This document shows positions 1 to 7,977 of a DNA stretch of 64,000 bases, piece by piece. Source of the DNA: Candidatus Aenigmatarchaeota archaeon. Lineage in GTDB: Archaea > Aenigmatarchaeota > Aenigmatarchaeia > GW2011-AR5. Below the pieces are notes generated by a model that saw only the letters and a list, made by a program, of their open reading frames with translations, was not told where the DNA came from and searched no databases. The stretch covers positions 1-64,000 of the forward strand of contig JACPRW010000010.1 in NCBI GenBank assembly GCA_016193585.1, written 5' to 3'. The translations under genes were made by a program, and so were the position numbers. Each line of letters starts with the position of its first letter. Positions within the stretch are counted from its first letter, which is position 1.

Positions 1-97
1 TGGCGAATCAACTCCGCGGATGTTCGGGTGCGGCGAAAGCCGCATCACTATCCGCATTAAACTTTTACACGTGCCTCAAGAAAAAGGGAGCCTGCTC

Positions 98-271
98 TCA
101 TCTGCGGGTCAAGACCACGCAGCATTCACGCAGGCGAGTAAAAAAGTCTGTACCCGTCTGGTACCACATAGGGTGGGCTTCGTAATTGGGCTGCTCTGCA
201 GCTGCCCGCATCGAAGACGTGTACCGCCGCTCGTCTTGAATTTCCCTGATACGTTTGAAGAGATTCGGCAT
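98..271 (-). CDS. Small hypothetical protein (57 aa)
   Basis: Open frame from an ATG at 271 to a TGA at 98. It is short, rich in Arg and aromatic residues, and has no recognisable domain or membrane segment. The main support is a good archaeal promoter: a TATA-like CTTTAAATA lies about 30-40 bases upstream on the minus strand, so a leaderless or near-leaderless transcript would begin at this ATG. The overlapping plus-strand frame has no such promoter and I treat it as a shadow. Function unknown. Confidence 0.45.
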   Translation of the reverse strand: MPNLFKRIREIQDERRYTSSMRAAAEQPNYEAHPMWYQTGTDFFTRLRECCVVLTRR

Positions 272-345
272 ATGGATACCTGCATACTCTAAGCAGGGCG
301 GGTATTTAAAGATTTCTATTTTTTACTACATAATAGTAGCAACAA

Positions 346-609
346 CTAATCGCCTGCCCTTGTGTGGTGCCTTGTAAGGAATCGTGCCTTTGATGCAAGC
401 GTTTTCCTGTGACCTTTCATACATTCTATGAGATGTCTGTATTCTTCGATTATTGCCTCTATCGCCTCATCGCTATCAGTAAGCAACTTTTCCGAGTACG
501 CCGCGATTTCTTTCTTGGAGAGCGCATCATGCTCTTTCAAAAGATGTTCAATAAGAACGGTTATCGCGCGCGATTTCTCCCGGGCTTCGCGGAGCGCTGC
601 CCATGCCAT
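346..609 (-). CDS. Small helical hypothetical protein (87 aa)
   Basis: An 87-residue, charged, strongly helical protein with no Cys, no signal peptide and a basic His-rich C-terminus. Glu/Lys spacing suggests a short coiled coil over residues 5-70. The minus-strand upstream has a T-rich TATA-like stretch (GATTTTTAAG) about 25 bases before the ATG. The plus-strand frames over the same bases look like shadows. No family recognised; probably a small soluble helical-bundle protein. Confidence 0.6.
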   Translation of the reverse strand: MAWAALREAREKSRAITVLIEHLLKEHDALSKKEIAAYSEKLLTDSDEAIEAIIEEYRHLIECMKGHRKTLASKARFLTRHHTRAGD

Positions 610-639
610 ACCGTACCTGTAGGCAGAAGAACTTAAAAA

Positions 640-843
640 TCAAAACATGCCCCTGAAGAACCCGTGCATGTGGTAGTTGCCTGTCCGTGTTTGTATCGGC
701 TGGAAGACTGGCGATGTCCTGATGTCTATCGAAGGGAACGCGGTCCTGCCTTGCGGCTCGAACCTGCGGAACAGCGCCTCGCCGCTGAAGAAGAAATGGA
801 ACAGCACCAGCGCCACGACCATCAATGCGAATGCCTTTTTCAT
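640..843 (-). CDS. Small secreted or membrane-anchored protein (67 aa)
   Basis: The N-terminus (two Lys, then a hydrophobic run over residues 5-22) is a signal peptide or a single membrane anchor, followed by a short Arg/Thr/Pro-rich tail outside the membrane. A clear TATA element (CTTTAAAAAC) lies about 25 bases upstream of the ATG at 843, supporting a leaderless mRNA. No homologous family recognised. It precedes the tRNA-iMet gene on the same strand but has its own promoter. Confidence 0.6.
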   Translation of the reverse strand: MKKAFALMVVALVLFHFFFSGEALFRRFEPQGRTAFPSIDIRTSPVFQPIQTRTGNYHMHGFFRGMF

Positions 844-894
844 GCGCTATAAGAAAACGGAAACGTTTTTAAAGGTTACAAGAAGGGGGCTTGA

Positions 895-1253
895 TAGCGA
901 GGGCAGGATTTGAACCTACGGCCTTCGGGTGTCTCAGTAATGTACGACAATATAATTATCGTCCGTTAGTTTTCTTACTTTCCCTTGCGATTCCGATAGT
1001 TTTTGTCCGGGTTTCTTGAACTCGATCAAAAAGACTTCTCCTTCCTTTACACCAATTCTGTCGCAGACTACGGTTGGTGAAAATATTTCCCAACCTTCTT
1101 CCCTGAGTCTTTTTGCAGCTTTTCTTCCATATTCATTTGCAGCTATCTTCTATCCCGCTGAATTTCTGGATTCGAGTTCACCATGTTTTCGGTTTTCCCA
1201 TGTCGTATAACTCCTATGAGCCCGACGAGCACTCCAGGCTGCTCCACCTCGCT
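895..1253 (-). tRNA. Initiator tRNA-Met (CAU) with a ~284-nt anticodon-loop intron
   Basis: The 5' half (1253 to 1215, minus strand) begins AGCGAGGTGG and ends in the anticodon CAT at 1218-1216 followed by A37. The 3' half (930 to 895) supplies the anticodon-stem strand, a T-arm with TTCAAAT, and the acceptor strand ending CCCTCGCT plus A73. The A1:U72 start and the three G:C-rich pairs at the base of the anticodon stem fit the archaeal initiator. The intron (about 1214 to 931) sits at the canonical 37/38 position but is very long and holds the remains of a protein gene. The TATA region near 1272-1287 is shared divergently with the next gene. Confidence 0.9.
934..1201 (-). pseudogene. Decayed intron-encoded nuclease-like ORF in tRNA-iMet
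   Basis: Inside the tRNA intron a 71-codon open frame (1149 to 934) reads NEYGRKAAKRLREEGWEIFS and later VFLIEFKKPGQ, ending in HY and TGA just before the 3' exon. The pattern (Gly-Trp-Glu strand, Asp, then Glu-Phe-Lys-Lys) resembles the PD-(D/E)XK/VRR-NUC fold of small homing endonucleases. Upstream, an ATG at 1201 starts MGKPKTW and a third frame gives NSNPEIQR; joining the three pieces needs two one-base insertions. It is either a dying homing endonuclease or a gene damaged by sequencing indels. Confidence 0.6.
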
Positions 1254-1270
1254 AAGCATCAATCTCTTCT

Positions 1271-1288
1271 CATATAAAGTTTATAAAC
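1271..1288. promoter_or_regulatory. Divergent archaeal promoter, tRNA-iMet / malate dehydrogenase
   Basis: CATATAAAG at 1271-1279 sits about 25 bases before the dehydrogenase ATG at 1302, as expected for a leaderless gene. The adjoining TTTATAAAC reads as a TATA box in both directions and lies about 30 bases from the tRNA 5' end at 1253. Confidence 0.6.
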
Positions 1289-1301
1289 CGAAGTATTCCG
1301 G

Positions 1302-2216
1302 ATGACAAAGATAGTGGTTATCGGGACGGGGAAAGTCGGCTCGATGATTGCGTACGAAATCGCCATGATGGACCTCGCGAAGGAACTCGTTCTCATCGAC
1401 AAGGACCAGAAGCTTGCAGAAGGACACGCCCTTGACATCCGTCACTGCATGCGCGGCTGTGCCGTGAAGGCAGGAAGCTACAGCGACACCGGAGATGCCG
1501 ACATTGCCATACTGGCAGCAGGAAAACCGAGGACTCCCGACATCAAAACACGGCTTGAGCTTGCAAGGACCAATGCACAGGTTATACGGGAGATCGCCAG
1601 CAAGTTGAGGGAAAACGGGTTCAGCGGGATCGTCATAACGCTGACAAACCCTCTTGACGTAATGAACCACCTGCTCTATACGCTGCTCGGATTGCCGGCA
1701 GAGCGCGTCATAGGCTTCTCCTGTCATCTTGACTCGTCCCGCTTCAGGTGCCTTCTTTCCGAGCGCTATGCGCCAGAAACGCCCTCCCGGGTGGAGGCTT
1801 TTGTCATTGGCGAACACGGGGACGGGCAGGTGCCGCTTTTCTCGCGCGTTGCCGTCGATGGCAAGCGGAAACGTTTCACGGATGCAGAAAAAAAGGAGAT
1901 TATGGCGCTGCTGCGCGGTTGCTCCATGGAAGTCATCGGCAGGAAAGGTGCTACGGTCTTTGCGCCGGCATGCTGCGTCGCCGACATGCTCGAATCTATA
2001 GTAAAAAACAGGGAAACCGTCATACCGTGTTCCCTCGTGCTGGACGGCGAGTACGGAATACATGGTGTGAGCATTGGCGTTCCTGCCGCGCTCGGGAAAG
2101 GCGGCGCGGCCGTAAAGGAATGGGACCTCGCAGAGGACGAAGCGCTCATGCTGGCCGAGAGCGCAGGGAAACTGAAAGATTTTATCAGCATCATGCGAAG
2201 CGAGGGGTTTCCATGA
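1302..2216 (+). CDS. mdh: Malate/lactate dehydrogenase family protein
   Basis: A 304-residue NAD-dependent 2-hydroxyacid dehydrogenase that interconverts malate and oxaloacetate (or lactate and pyruvate) in the cytosol. Visible features: Rossmann dinucleotide motif GTGKVGS at residues 8-14, the mobile-loop AGKPR with Arg at the malate-type position, TNPLD, the catalytic pair LDSSRFR, and the active-site His in GEHGD. The Arg in the loop favours malate as substrate. Length is normal for the family. The ATG has a TATA box about 25 bases upstream, and the stop overlaps the RNase HII start (ATGA), so the two are probably co-transcribed. Confidence 0.88.
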   Translation: MTKIVVIGTGKVGSMIAYEIAMMDLAKELVLIDKDQKLAEGHALDIRHCMRGCAVKAGSYSDTGDADIAILAAGKPRTPDIKTRLELARTNAQVIREIASKLRENGFSGIVITLTNPLDVMNHLLYTLLGLPAERVIGFSCHLDSSRFRCLLSERYAPETPSRVEAFVIGEHGDGQVPLFSRVAVDGKRKRFTDAEKKEIMALLRGCSMEVIGRKGATVFAPACCVADMLESIVKNRETVIPCSLVLDGEYGIHGVSIGVPAALGKGGAAVKEWDLAEDEALMLAESAGKLKDFISIMRSEGFP

Positions 2217-2863
2217 AGGTTCTTGGCATTGATGAATCCGGAAAGGGTCCAGTCATAGGCCCGCTGGTCATCTGCGGCTACCTGGTTGACAGCGACGATG
2301 TCCCGAATCTCAGGAAACTTGGAGTAAAAGATTCAAAACTGCTCACCAGAAAGCAGCGGGAACGGATTGCCGGAGAGCTTGAGCGCATTGCCGCCGATAT
2401 CGCCGTGCTCCAGGTGTCAGCTGCGGAAATCGACCGCATGCGGACGGAGACCAACCTCAACAAGCTCGAGATAAGGCGGATGGCCGGGATCATCGACGCT
2501 TTCGGGCCGGGCAAGGTCATCATTGACGCGCTTGAAGCGAACGAGACGAAATTCGGCAGGAAGGTGTCCGACAGCATTTCGTGCTCGCCGGAAATCGTGG
2601 CAAAAAACTTCGCCGACAGGGACTTTCCTGAAGTGAGCGCGGCGTCGATTATCGCCAAAGTGACCCGCGACAGGGAAATCGACCGTCTGAAAGAGGTGTA
2701 CGGGGACTTCGGCTCAGGCTATCCGTCTGACCCGGCGACAATTGGTTTTTTAAAGGATTGGATAAAAGCTAATAAAGGGCTTCCTGACATGGTGCGCAAG
2801 AGCTGGCTCACGGTGAAATGGATCACCGCAGAGGTCGAGCAGACATCGTTGCGCGCTTTTTGA
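2213..2863 (+). CDS. rnhB: Ribonuclease HII
   Basis: A 216-residue RNase HII that cuts RNA in RNA-DNA hybrids and removes ribonucleotides and primers. The N-terminal DESGKG motif carries two catalytic acidic residues, and further acidic residues follow in the central IIDAL segment and in AASIIAKVTRDRE. Upstream in-frame codons exist, but the ATG at 2213 overlapping the dehydrogenase stop gives the standard N-terminus MKVLGIDESG. A two-gene operon with the dehydrogenase is likely. Confidence 0.93.
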   Translation: MKVLGIDESGKGPVIGPLVICGYLVDSDDVPNLRKLGVKDSKLLTRKQRERIAGELERIAADIAVLQVSAAEIDRMRTETNLNKLEIRRMAGIIDAFGPGKVIIDALEANETKFGRKVSDSISCSPEIVAKNFADRDFPEVSAASIIAKVTRDREIDRLKEVYGDFGSGYPSDPATIGFLKDWIKANKGLPDMVRKSWLTVKWITAEVEQTSLRAF

Positions 2864-2869
2864 CCGGAC

Positions 2870-3166
2870 ATGTGGTTCTTGATGGATCTGAAGGCTTATT
2901 TTGACGAGGAACTCAGGGCAACGCTCGTGCACGCATGTGCCGCGGCGATTGCAGGATTCGTTTCGTTTTCTATCGGCAGGCCCGAGGCCGGCTTCGCGGT
3001 CGGCTTGGCATTGCTGGGGGCAACGACCTTGCTGGCGCAGCGCGTCATGGGAATCAGGAAGGACATCAAGTGGTTTCTGGGGAACGGCATTATCGTGTAC
3101 ATGCTTGTGTGGATTATCGTCTGGACGGTCTTCCATACGCTGAGGGTGTGGAGTACCTTCATGTAA
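2870..3166 (+). CDS. Small membrane protein (98 aa)
   Basis: Begins six bases after rnhB and probably belongs to its operon. Two or three hydrophobic helices are visible (about residues 18-38, 42-58 and 70-90), separated by short charged loops; the N-terminus is acidic and cytoplasmic. An in-frame ATG at 2882 is an equally good start. No family recognised. Confidence 0.6.
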   Translation: MWFLMDLKAYFDEELRATLVHACAAAIAGFVSFSIGRPEAGFAVGLALLGATTLLAQRVMGIRKDIKWFLGNGIIVYMLVWIIVWTVFHTLRVWSTFM

Positions 3167-3213
3167 ATGCATGGTTGCCAGAAACCGCAGAAAATGAGAT
3201 GGGTAGTGCTGAT

Positions 3214-4509
3214 ATGCTACGAACTCACTACGCTTCGGCAATAACCGAAAAGCACGAAGGAACGCGCGTTACCGTTGCAGGCTGGGTCAAGACGAAAAGG
3301 GACCTGGGCAAGGTGCTCTTCATCGTTCTTCAGGACGGCACCGGGGAACTGCAGATAACCGCAAAACGTGACCAAAAGAAAGGCGTCTTTGAAGCGCTCA
3401 AGTCGCTCGGCAGCGAATGGGTCGTCGTGGTCACGGGAACGGTCGCGAAGCAGAAATCAGCGCCGGGAGGAAGGGAGCTCGTTCCTGACGAGGTGCGCGT
3501 CATCAACAAGGCCGAATCGCCGCTGCCATTCGATACGCATAAGTTCATCGATACAGAACTCGACACGCGCCTGGACCACCGCTACCTCGACCTCAGGAGG
3601 CCTGAAACGCGCGCTGTGTTCCGCGTCAAGGACACGATTCAAACGGCGTTCATGGGCTATTTCAACGAGCAGGATTTCGTTACCGTGAATCCGCCGGTCA
3701 TCGTTGCCGCCGCAACCGAAAGCGGCGCGGCGCTCTTCCCTATCTCCTACTTCGAGCGCGAGGCATTCCTCGCCCAGTCGCCGCAGCTCTACAAGCAGAT
3801 GCTCATGGCATCCGGCCTTGACAAGGTTTGCATCGTCACGCCGGTCTTCAGGGCAGAGGAGCATGACACCTCGTTCCACCTCAACGAAGTCGTGCAGATG
3901 GACATAGAGGTTGCGTTTGTCGAGAACGAGGAGGATGTGCTCAGGCATCTCGAGGGCGTGGTGCACCGCATCTGCGAGCAGGTGAAGAAGGAATGCGCTG
4001 CAGAACTGGAGCTGCTGGGTGTCAAACGGCCGGTGCCGAAGCTGCCAATCAAGCGTCTTACCTATGACGAGGCGCTCAGGCTGCTCGAGAAGGACGGCAT
4101 GAAGCTGCAATGGGGTGAAGACCTGACACGGGAAGCTGAACAGGTTCTCTGCAAGCGGTTCGATCCTGTCATCGTCACGAAATGGCCGACTAAAGCCCGC
4201 GCCTTCTATTCGATGCCCGAGCCCGGCAACGAGAAGATCTGCAGGTCGTATGACCTTCTGTTCGGCGGCATGGAGATAGCATCAGGGGCCCAGCGCATCC
4301 ACGACAAAAACCAGCTGGAGGCCGAGATGAAGAAGCGGAAGATGAGCCCGAAGAATTTCGAGTTCTATGTGAATGCGTTCCGGTTTGGCATGCCCCCGCA
4401 TGCGGGATGGAGCATCGGCCTCGAGCGGCTGACCATGGTCCTGACCGGCAAGAGAAACATACGCGAAGTGTCGCTCCACCCGCGGACGCGGACGCGCCTC
4501 ACGCCATGA
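3214..4509 (+). CDS. aspS: Aspartyl-tRNA synthetase (archaeal type)
   Basis: A class II synthetase of 431 residues that charges tRNA-Asp. The N-terminal OB-fold anticodon-binding domain (about residues 1-105, with VTVAGWVKTKRDLGK) is followed by the catalytic core: motif 2 PVFRAEEHDTSFH and motif 3 GLERLTM near the C-terminus. It lacks the bacterial GAD insertion, as expected in archaea. The start at 3214 (MLRTHYAS) matches family N-termini; an in-frame ATG at 3199 is possible. Whether it is discriminating for Asp or also charges tRNA-Asn cannot be told here. Confidence 0.93.
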   Translation: MLRTHYASAITEKHEGTRVTVAGWVKTKRDLGKVLFIVLQDGTGELQITAKRDQKKGVFEALKSLGSEWVVVVTGTVAKQKSAPGGRELVPDEVRVINKAESPLPFDTHKFIDTELDTRLDHRYLDLRRPETRAVFRVKDTIQTAFMGYFNEQDFVTVNPPVIVAAATESGAALFPISYFEREAFLAQSPQLYKQMLMASGLDKVCIVTPVFRAEEHDTSFHLNEVVQMDIEVAFVENEEDVLRHLEGVVHRICEQVKKECAAELELLGVKRPVPKLPIKRLTYDEALRLLEKDGMKLQWGEDLTREAEQVLCKRFDPVIVTKWPTKARAFYSMPEPGNEKICRSYDLLFGGMEIASGAQRIHDKNQLEAEMKKRKMSPKNFEFYVNAFRFGMPPHAGWSIGLERLTMVLTGKRNIREVSLHPRTRTRLTP

Positions 4510-4581
4510 CCGCAGACGCACAAAGTACGGCTCCGTAAAAGCTTATATACCAGAAAAAAGAATGAGTTATACGGTGATAAC

Positions 4582-4800
4582 GTGGCTTCCCGAAGATCAA
4601 GAAAACGGAGCGCATCGCGCCTGACACACAAAGAGATTTATCTTGACAGGCATGACGAAGAAAAGGTATTGTTGTTCACAGCGGGCCTGCTGTTCGGAGT
4701 CGGCGTTGCGGCGAGCTTGTTCTCGAACGCGCTGTGGTACGGCGGCCTGGTTGCCATTGCGCTGGCTGCGGTGCTGCTGCTCATCGAAAAGCGGCAGTGA
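4582..4800 (+). CDS. Small two-helix membrane protein (72 aa)
   Basis: GTG start at 4582. The first 28 residues are basic and hydrophilic, followed by two hydrophobic helices (about 29-46 and 50-68) ending in a charged tail. A TATA element (CTTATATAC) near 4541-4550 lies about 35 bases upstream. Function unknown. Confidence 0.6.
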   Translation: MASRRSRKRSASRLTHKEIYLDRHDEEKVLLFTAGLLFGVGVAASLFSNALWYGGLVAIALAAVLLLIEKRQ

Positions 4801-4852
4801 ATGCTTTGCGCGGCGTTTCATTTTATAAACCGCAAAAATGATAGTAGATACC

Positions 4853-5410
4853 ATGGATGAGGAGGCGTACCGGCAACGCATCAGGAAAGCCTATGGTGAA
4901 ACAAGACAGTACCGGATATATGCGCTCATTCTAGTTGTGCTTCTCGTAGTCGTGTTTGCAGGCAGCATGATGTTTACTTCCCGGAGCACCGGCTGCACAA
5001 AGGCGCTCGGCGCGCTCGAACAGGGCTATGCAGTGTGCTGCGGCACGAAGGGAACGCTGCAAGAGTGCACTGGCGCACCGATAAGCCAAGGAAGCTATGT
5101 GCATGTGAAAGCAGATGTGAGCGAGAACGTGCGTGCATTCGGCAGCGACTACGCTGCCCTGTGCTATGTTACCAACCTGAGGGATTCTCAGGGACGCTTG
5201 GTGCATATAAACGATCTCAATCTGACCGCCGGCTGTGCGGGCAATCCCTACGCCGCGTACGGCGCATATGGCAGGTATGTGACGTTTGTCGCCGGCTACG
5301 CAGACGAGCCTGCGTTTGTTGAGCTCTATCTGCTCCATAATACTACGGATATCAGCAACGGGCTGAAAACAGGGAAAAGGATATTCAGCTGGAAGGGGAT
5401 GGTGGAATGA
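4853..5410 (+). CDS. Single-pass membrane-anchored protein (185 aa)
   Basis: A cytoplasmic acidic/basic N-terminus, one membrane helix (about residues 23-42), then an outward domain of about 140 residues with five or six Cys that may form disulfides. I chose the ATG at 4853 rather than 4838 because the TATA box TTTTATAAAC at 4821-4830 would place the transcript start near 4850. The stop overlaps the ATG of the next, Cys-rich secreted gene (ATGA), so the two may act together at the cell surface. No named family. Confidence 0.65.
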   Translation: MDEEAYRQRIRKAYGETRQYRIYALILVVLLVVVFAGSMMFTSRSTGCTKALGALEQGYAVCCGTKGTLQECTGAPISQGSYVHVKADVSENVRAFGSDYAALCYVTNLRDSQGRLVHINDLNLTAGCAGNPYAAYGAYGRYVTFVAGYADEPAFVELYLLHNTTDISNGLKTGKRIFSWKGMVE

Positions 5411-7971
5411 AAGCGCTTGCCATCGTCTTCATTGCGGTTGCAGCCAGCATCATCGGTGCACAAGGAGGGGCATGTGATACGGATGCTGACTGTCCATACC
5501 CTGATGCCTGCTCAGGATGTTCCTGCCCTGAAGGACAGTACTGTGCTGGTGCCTGCGAGGCAACCTATTACAACTGCTGTGATGAAAACGGGGAATGCGG
5601 CGGCAGCTTCTGCGGCGGAGGGTACGATTGCAGCTGTTCCAACTGCCAGCCCGTAACGCCGCCTTCGCAGGCATGTGTAGGAGACGACGGAGCGCTGCAT
5701 AATGACGGCGAGATATGTGGAGACTATAACTGCGGCGGGACAGTCGCTGGCTATTGTGAGAATGACGACTGCGAGGGTGATAGTGACTATTGGTGTCATT
5801 GCATCAAACTATGCCGCTCAGGCTCCTGCACCTATGTATATGCGCGGCAGGAAACGATACCATGCGAAGGCCGCGGCTGCCTCGGGAATTCGTGCGCGCC
5901 GGAAGGAGCGTCGTGCAATCCAGCCACCTGTTCCGGAGACCGCTGGTGCTACAACAGCCAATGCGCAGCATGCACCGCATCCTATGCCAACTGCAACGGC
6001 AACTCCGGTGATGGATGCGAAGCAAATTTGAACAGTGATGCTGCCAATTGCGGAGCGTGCGGAACGCGATGCGGAACAGGAGAACAGTGCAATAACGGCA
6101 GGTGCGTTTCATGCACCACTCCATCGCTTCCTCCAGCCCTCACAAGCCCTGACGAGGGTGCTTCATTTGCTGCAGGCACGAGCCAGGTACCGCTGTCATG
6201 GAACCATGCGCCTGATGCGACGCTCTATGATGTGCGGGTCGATTACGATGGCTCAACAGAGCGTGATGCGCGCAATAATTGCCCGGGAAACCCTCATTAT
6301 GTCTGCATAGACGGCTACAGCGGCACGTCAATCACTGTCACGGTGAGAGGAGGCACTACATACCGCTGGTGGGTGCACGCGAGGAACAGCTGCGGCGCGA
6401 CGCTTGACGCAAGCAGCAGGTCGTTTGCAGTGAGCAGCCCGGCTGCGTGCGACACGGCTGTGTGCACAGGAAGCAGGTGGTGCTTTAACAATCAGTGCAT
6501 CGATTGTACTTCTCCGTACGCCAATTGCGATGGAAACTCTGCAAACGGCTGCGAGGCAAATGTGCAGAATGACAATAACAACTGCGGTGCCTGCGGCGCT
6601 GCATGCAGCGGCAGCGAACGCTGCAGCAGCGGCAGGTGCACGCCCACTACTGATTCCTGCGCTGCCTACAGCAGCACCTGCACCGCATGCACGAGCCAGT
6701 CATCCTGTGGCTATTGCGGCGATGACAATTCCTGCAGGACTGGCGGCATCAGCGGCCCGGGTACCGGCTCCTGCGCCGAATGGAAGTTCGTCTCAAGCCA
6801 GTGTGCAGCACCGGTATGCGATGAAAATGCCTGTAATGGCAAGTACTGGTGCTACAACAGCCAATGCGCAGCATGCACTGCGTCGTTTGCCAACTGCAAC
6901 GGGGATTCCGGCGACGGCTGCGAAATCAATACAAACACCGATAGCAATAACTGCGGCTCGTGCGGCAACGCATGCAGCACTGGCGAGCAATGCATCGGCG
7001 GCACGTGCAGGTGCACTCCTGGTTCAGCATCCTGTGAAAACAACAGGCACTTTGCCTGCAGCAACGAGGGCAGGTGGGAGGCTGAGGACTGCCCTGCTGA
7101 GGGGAAGGTATGCAATGCGATAAGCAAGGAGTGCGCGTTACCGTACACCGGCTGCGAGGCGCAGGAATGTGACGGCGACAGGAGCGTGCGCTACGCGCCT
7201 GACTGCTCGGTTGCTGGTGAGGAGCGGTGTGCAGTAGGCTGCAACCTCGAAACAGGAAGGTGCAACCCCGGTCATCCCATTATCCCCGAGCCATACTATT
7301 CTGTATTTGTGATGGCACAGGAGCGGGAAGGCACAGAGCTCGAGCTCATAGCCGCCATATTCAAATGCGGCGAGCATGGAGGCAACGCGTGCCCTACGCC
7401 GTACTGCAACACGCAAAACGCTGCAGAAGAATTTGCACGGTCATGGCCGAATCCCAACGGCCCGTGGGCAAGCTCAAGTGCAGGCGCAGCGGGCCCGTTC
7501 CAGTTTATCCCTTCTTCATGGATTACCTACGGCCGTGATTGCAGCGGCGACAACAGGAAAGACGTGCAGAACCTGCAGGACGCTGCATGCGGCGCGGCGG
7601 CGCACCTCACCTGCGGCAGAACAGTATACGACAAGGCGTATTGCTACAACCACGACGGAACCTATGCAACCAAGGTTGCCAATTGCTACAACTACTTGAA
7701 AAGAACTGATGCAAGGGCAGAATTCCAGCAGTATCAGACCGACAGTGCGGTCATCGCGATGCAGATTGACAGCCTTATGAGCGACCTCCCGGAAGCAGAA
7801 AAGCCCCAGTGGAACGGGGCGCGAGACGCATTTGTGGCAATCCGGACTATAGTAAACAGCCACCTCAGCTACCTGGAGACGTCCCCTGATGAAGAAACCG
7901 AAGTCCTTGCACGAACGCAGGAAGCGCGGGCAGCTATCAGGAACACTGCTGAACAGGCACGTACAGGCTGA
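5407..7971 (+). CDS. Secreted Cys-rich multidomain protein with lytic-transglycosylase-like C-terminus
   Basis: An 854-residue exported protein. Residues 1-20 form a signal peptide. Then come Cys-rich modules, three of which are near copies (ANCxGxSxxGCE...NCGxCG...C) around 175-240, 355-415 and 480-540. A fibronectin-III-like domain lies between (about 245-345, ending TYRWWVHAR), and a PSI-like Cys domain near 425-470. The C-terminal part (about 630-790) has AGPFQFIPSSW, a Gly/Asp-rich loop and AACGAAAHL, the layout of SLT/MltB-type lytic transglycosylases, with a candidate catalytic Glu in the segment around AAIFKCGEHGG. Most archaea lack murein, so the target may be bacterial cell wall or another glycan. 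The start overlaps the upstream membrane protein. Confidence 0.7.
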   Translation: MKALAIVFIAVAASIIGAQGGACDTDADCPYPDACSGCSCPEGQYCAGACEATYYNCCDENGECGGSFCGGGYDCSCSNCQPVTPPSQACVGDDGALHNDGEICGDYNCGGTVAGYCENDDCEGDSDYWCHCIKLCRSGSCTYVYARQETIPCEGRGCLGNSCAPEGASCNPATCSGDRWCYNSQCAACTASYANCNGNSGDGCEANLNSDAANCGACGTRCGTGEQCNNGRCVSCTTPSLPPALTSPDEGASFAAGTSQVPLSWNHAPDATLYDVRVDYDGSTERDARNNCPGNPHYVCIDGYSGTSITVTVRGGTTYRWWVHARNSCGATLDASSRSFAVSSPAACDTAVCTGSRWCFNNQCIDCTSPYANCDGNSANGCEANVQNDNNNCGACGAACSGSERCSSGRCTPTTDSCAAYSSTCTACTSQSSCGYCGDDNSCRTGGISGPGTGSCAEWKFVSSQCAAPVCDENACNGKYWCYNSQCAACTASFANCNGDSGDGCEINTNTDSNNCGSCGNACSTGEQCIGGTCRCTPGSASCENNRHFACSNEGRWEAEDCPAEGKVCNAISKECALPYTGCEAQECDGDRSVRYAPDCSVAGEERCAVGCNLETGRCNPGHPIIPEPYYSVFVMAQEREGTELELIAAIFKCGEHGGNACPTPYCNTQNAAEEFARSWPNPNGPWASSSAGAAGPFQFIPSSWITYGRDCSGDNRKDVQNLQDAACGAAAHLTCGRTVYDKAYCYNHDGTYATKVANCYNYLKRTDARAEFQQYQTDSAVIAMQIDSLMSDLPEAEKPQWNGARDAFVAIRTIVNSHLSYLETSPDEETEVLARTQEARAAIRNTAEQARTG

Positions 7972-7977
7972 TGCAGC

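Noticed and set aside
20..292. 90-residue plus-strand frame at the window start
   Set aside because: No promoter or domain; the minus-strand 57-residue frame has a better-placed TATA box.
1748..2212. Long N-terminal extension of RNase HII
   Set aside because: It overlaps the dehydrogenase gene in another frame, is Arg-rich shadow sequence, and the ATG at 2213 gives the normal start.
2935..3213. AspRS frame extending far upstream of the chosen start
   Set aside because: The upstream codons overlap the small membrane protein gene in another frame and do not resemble any synthetase N-terminus.
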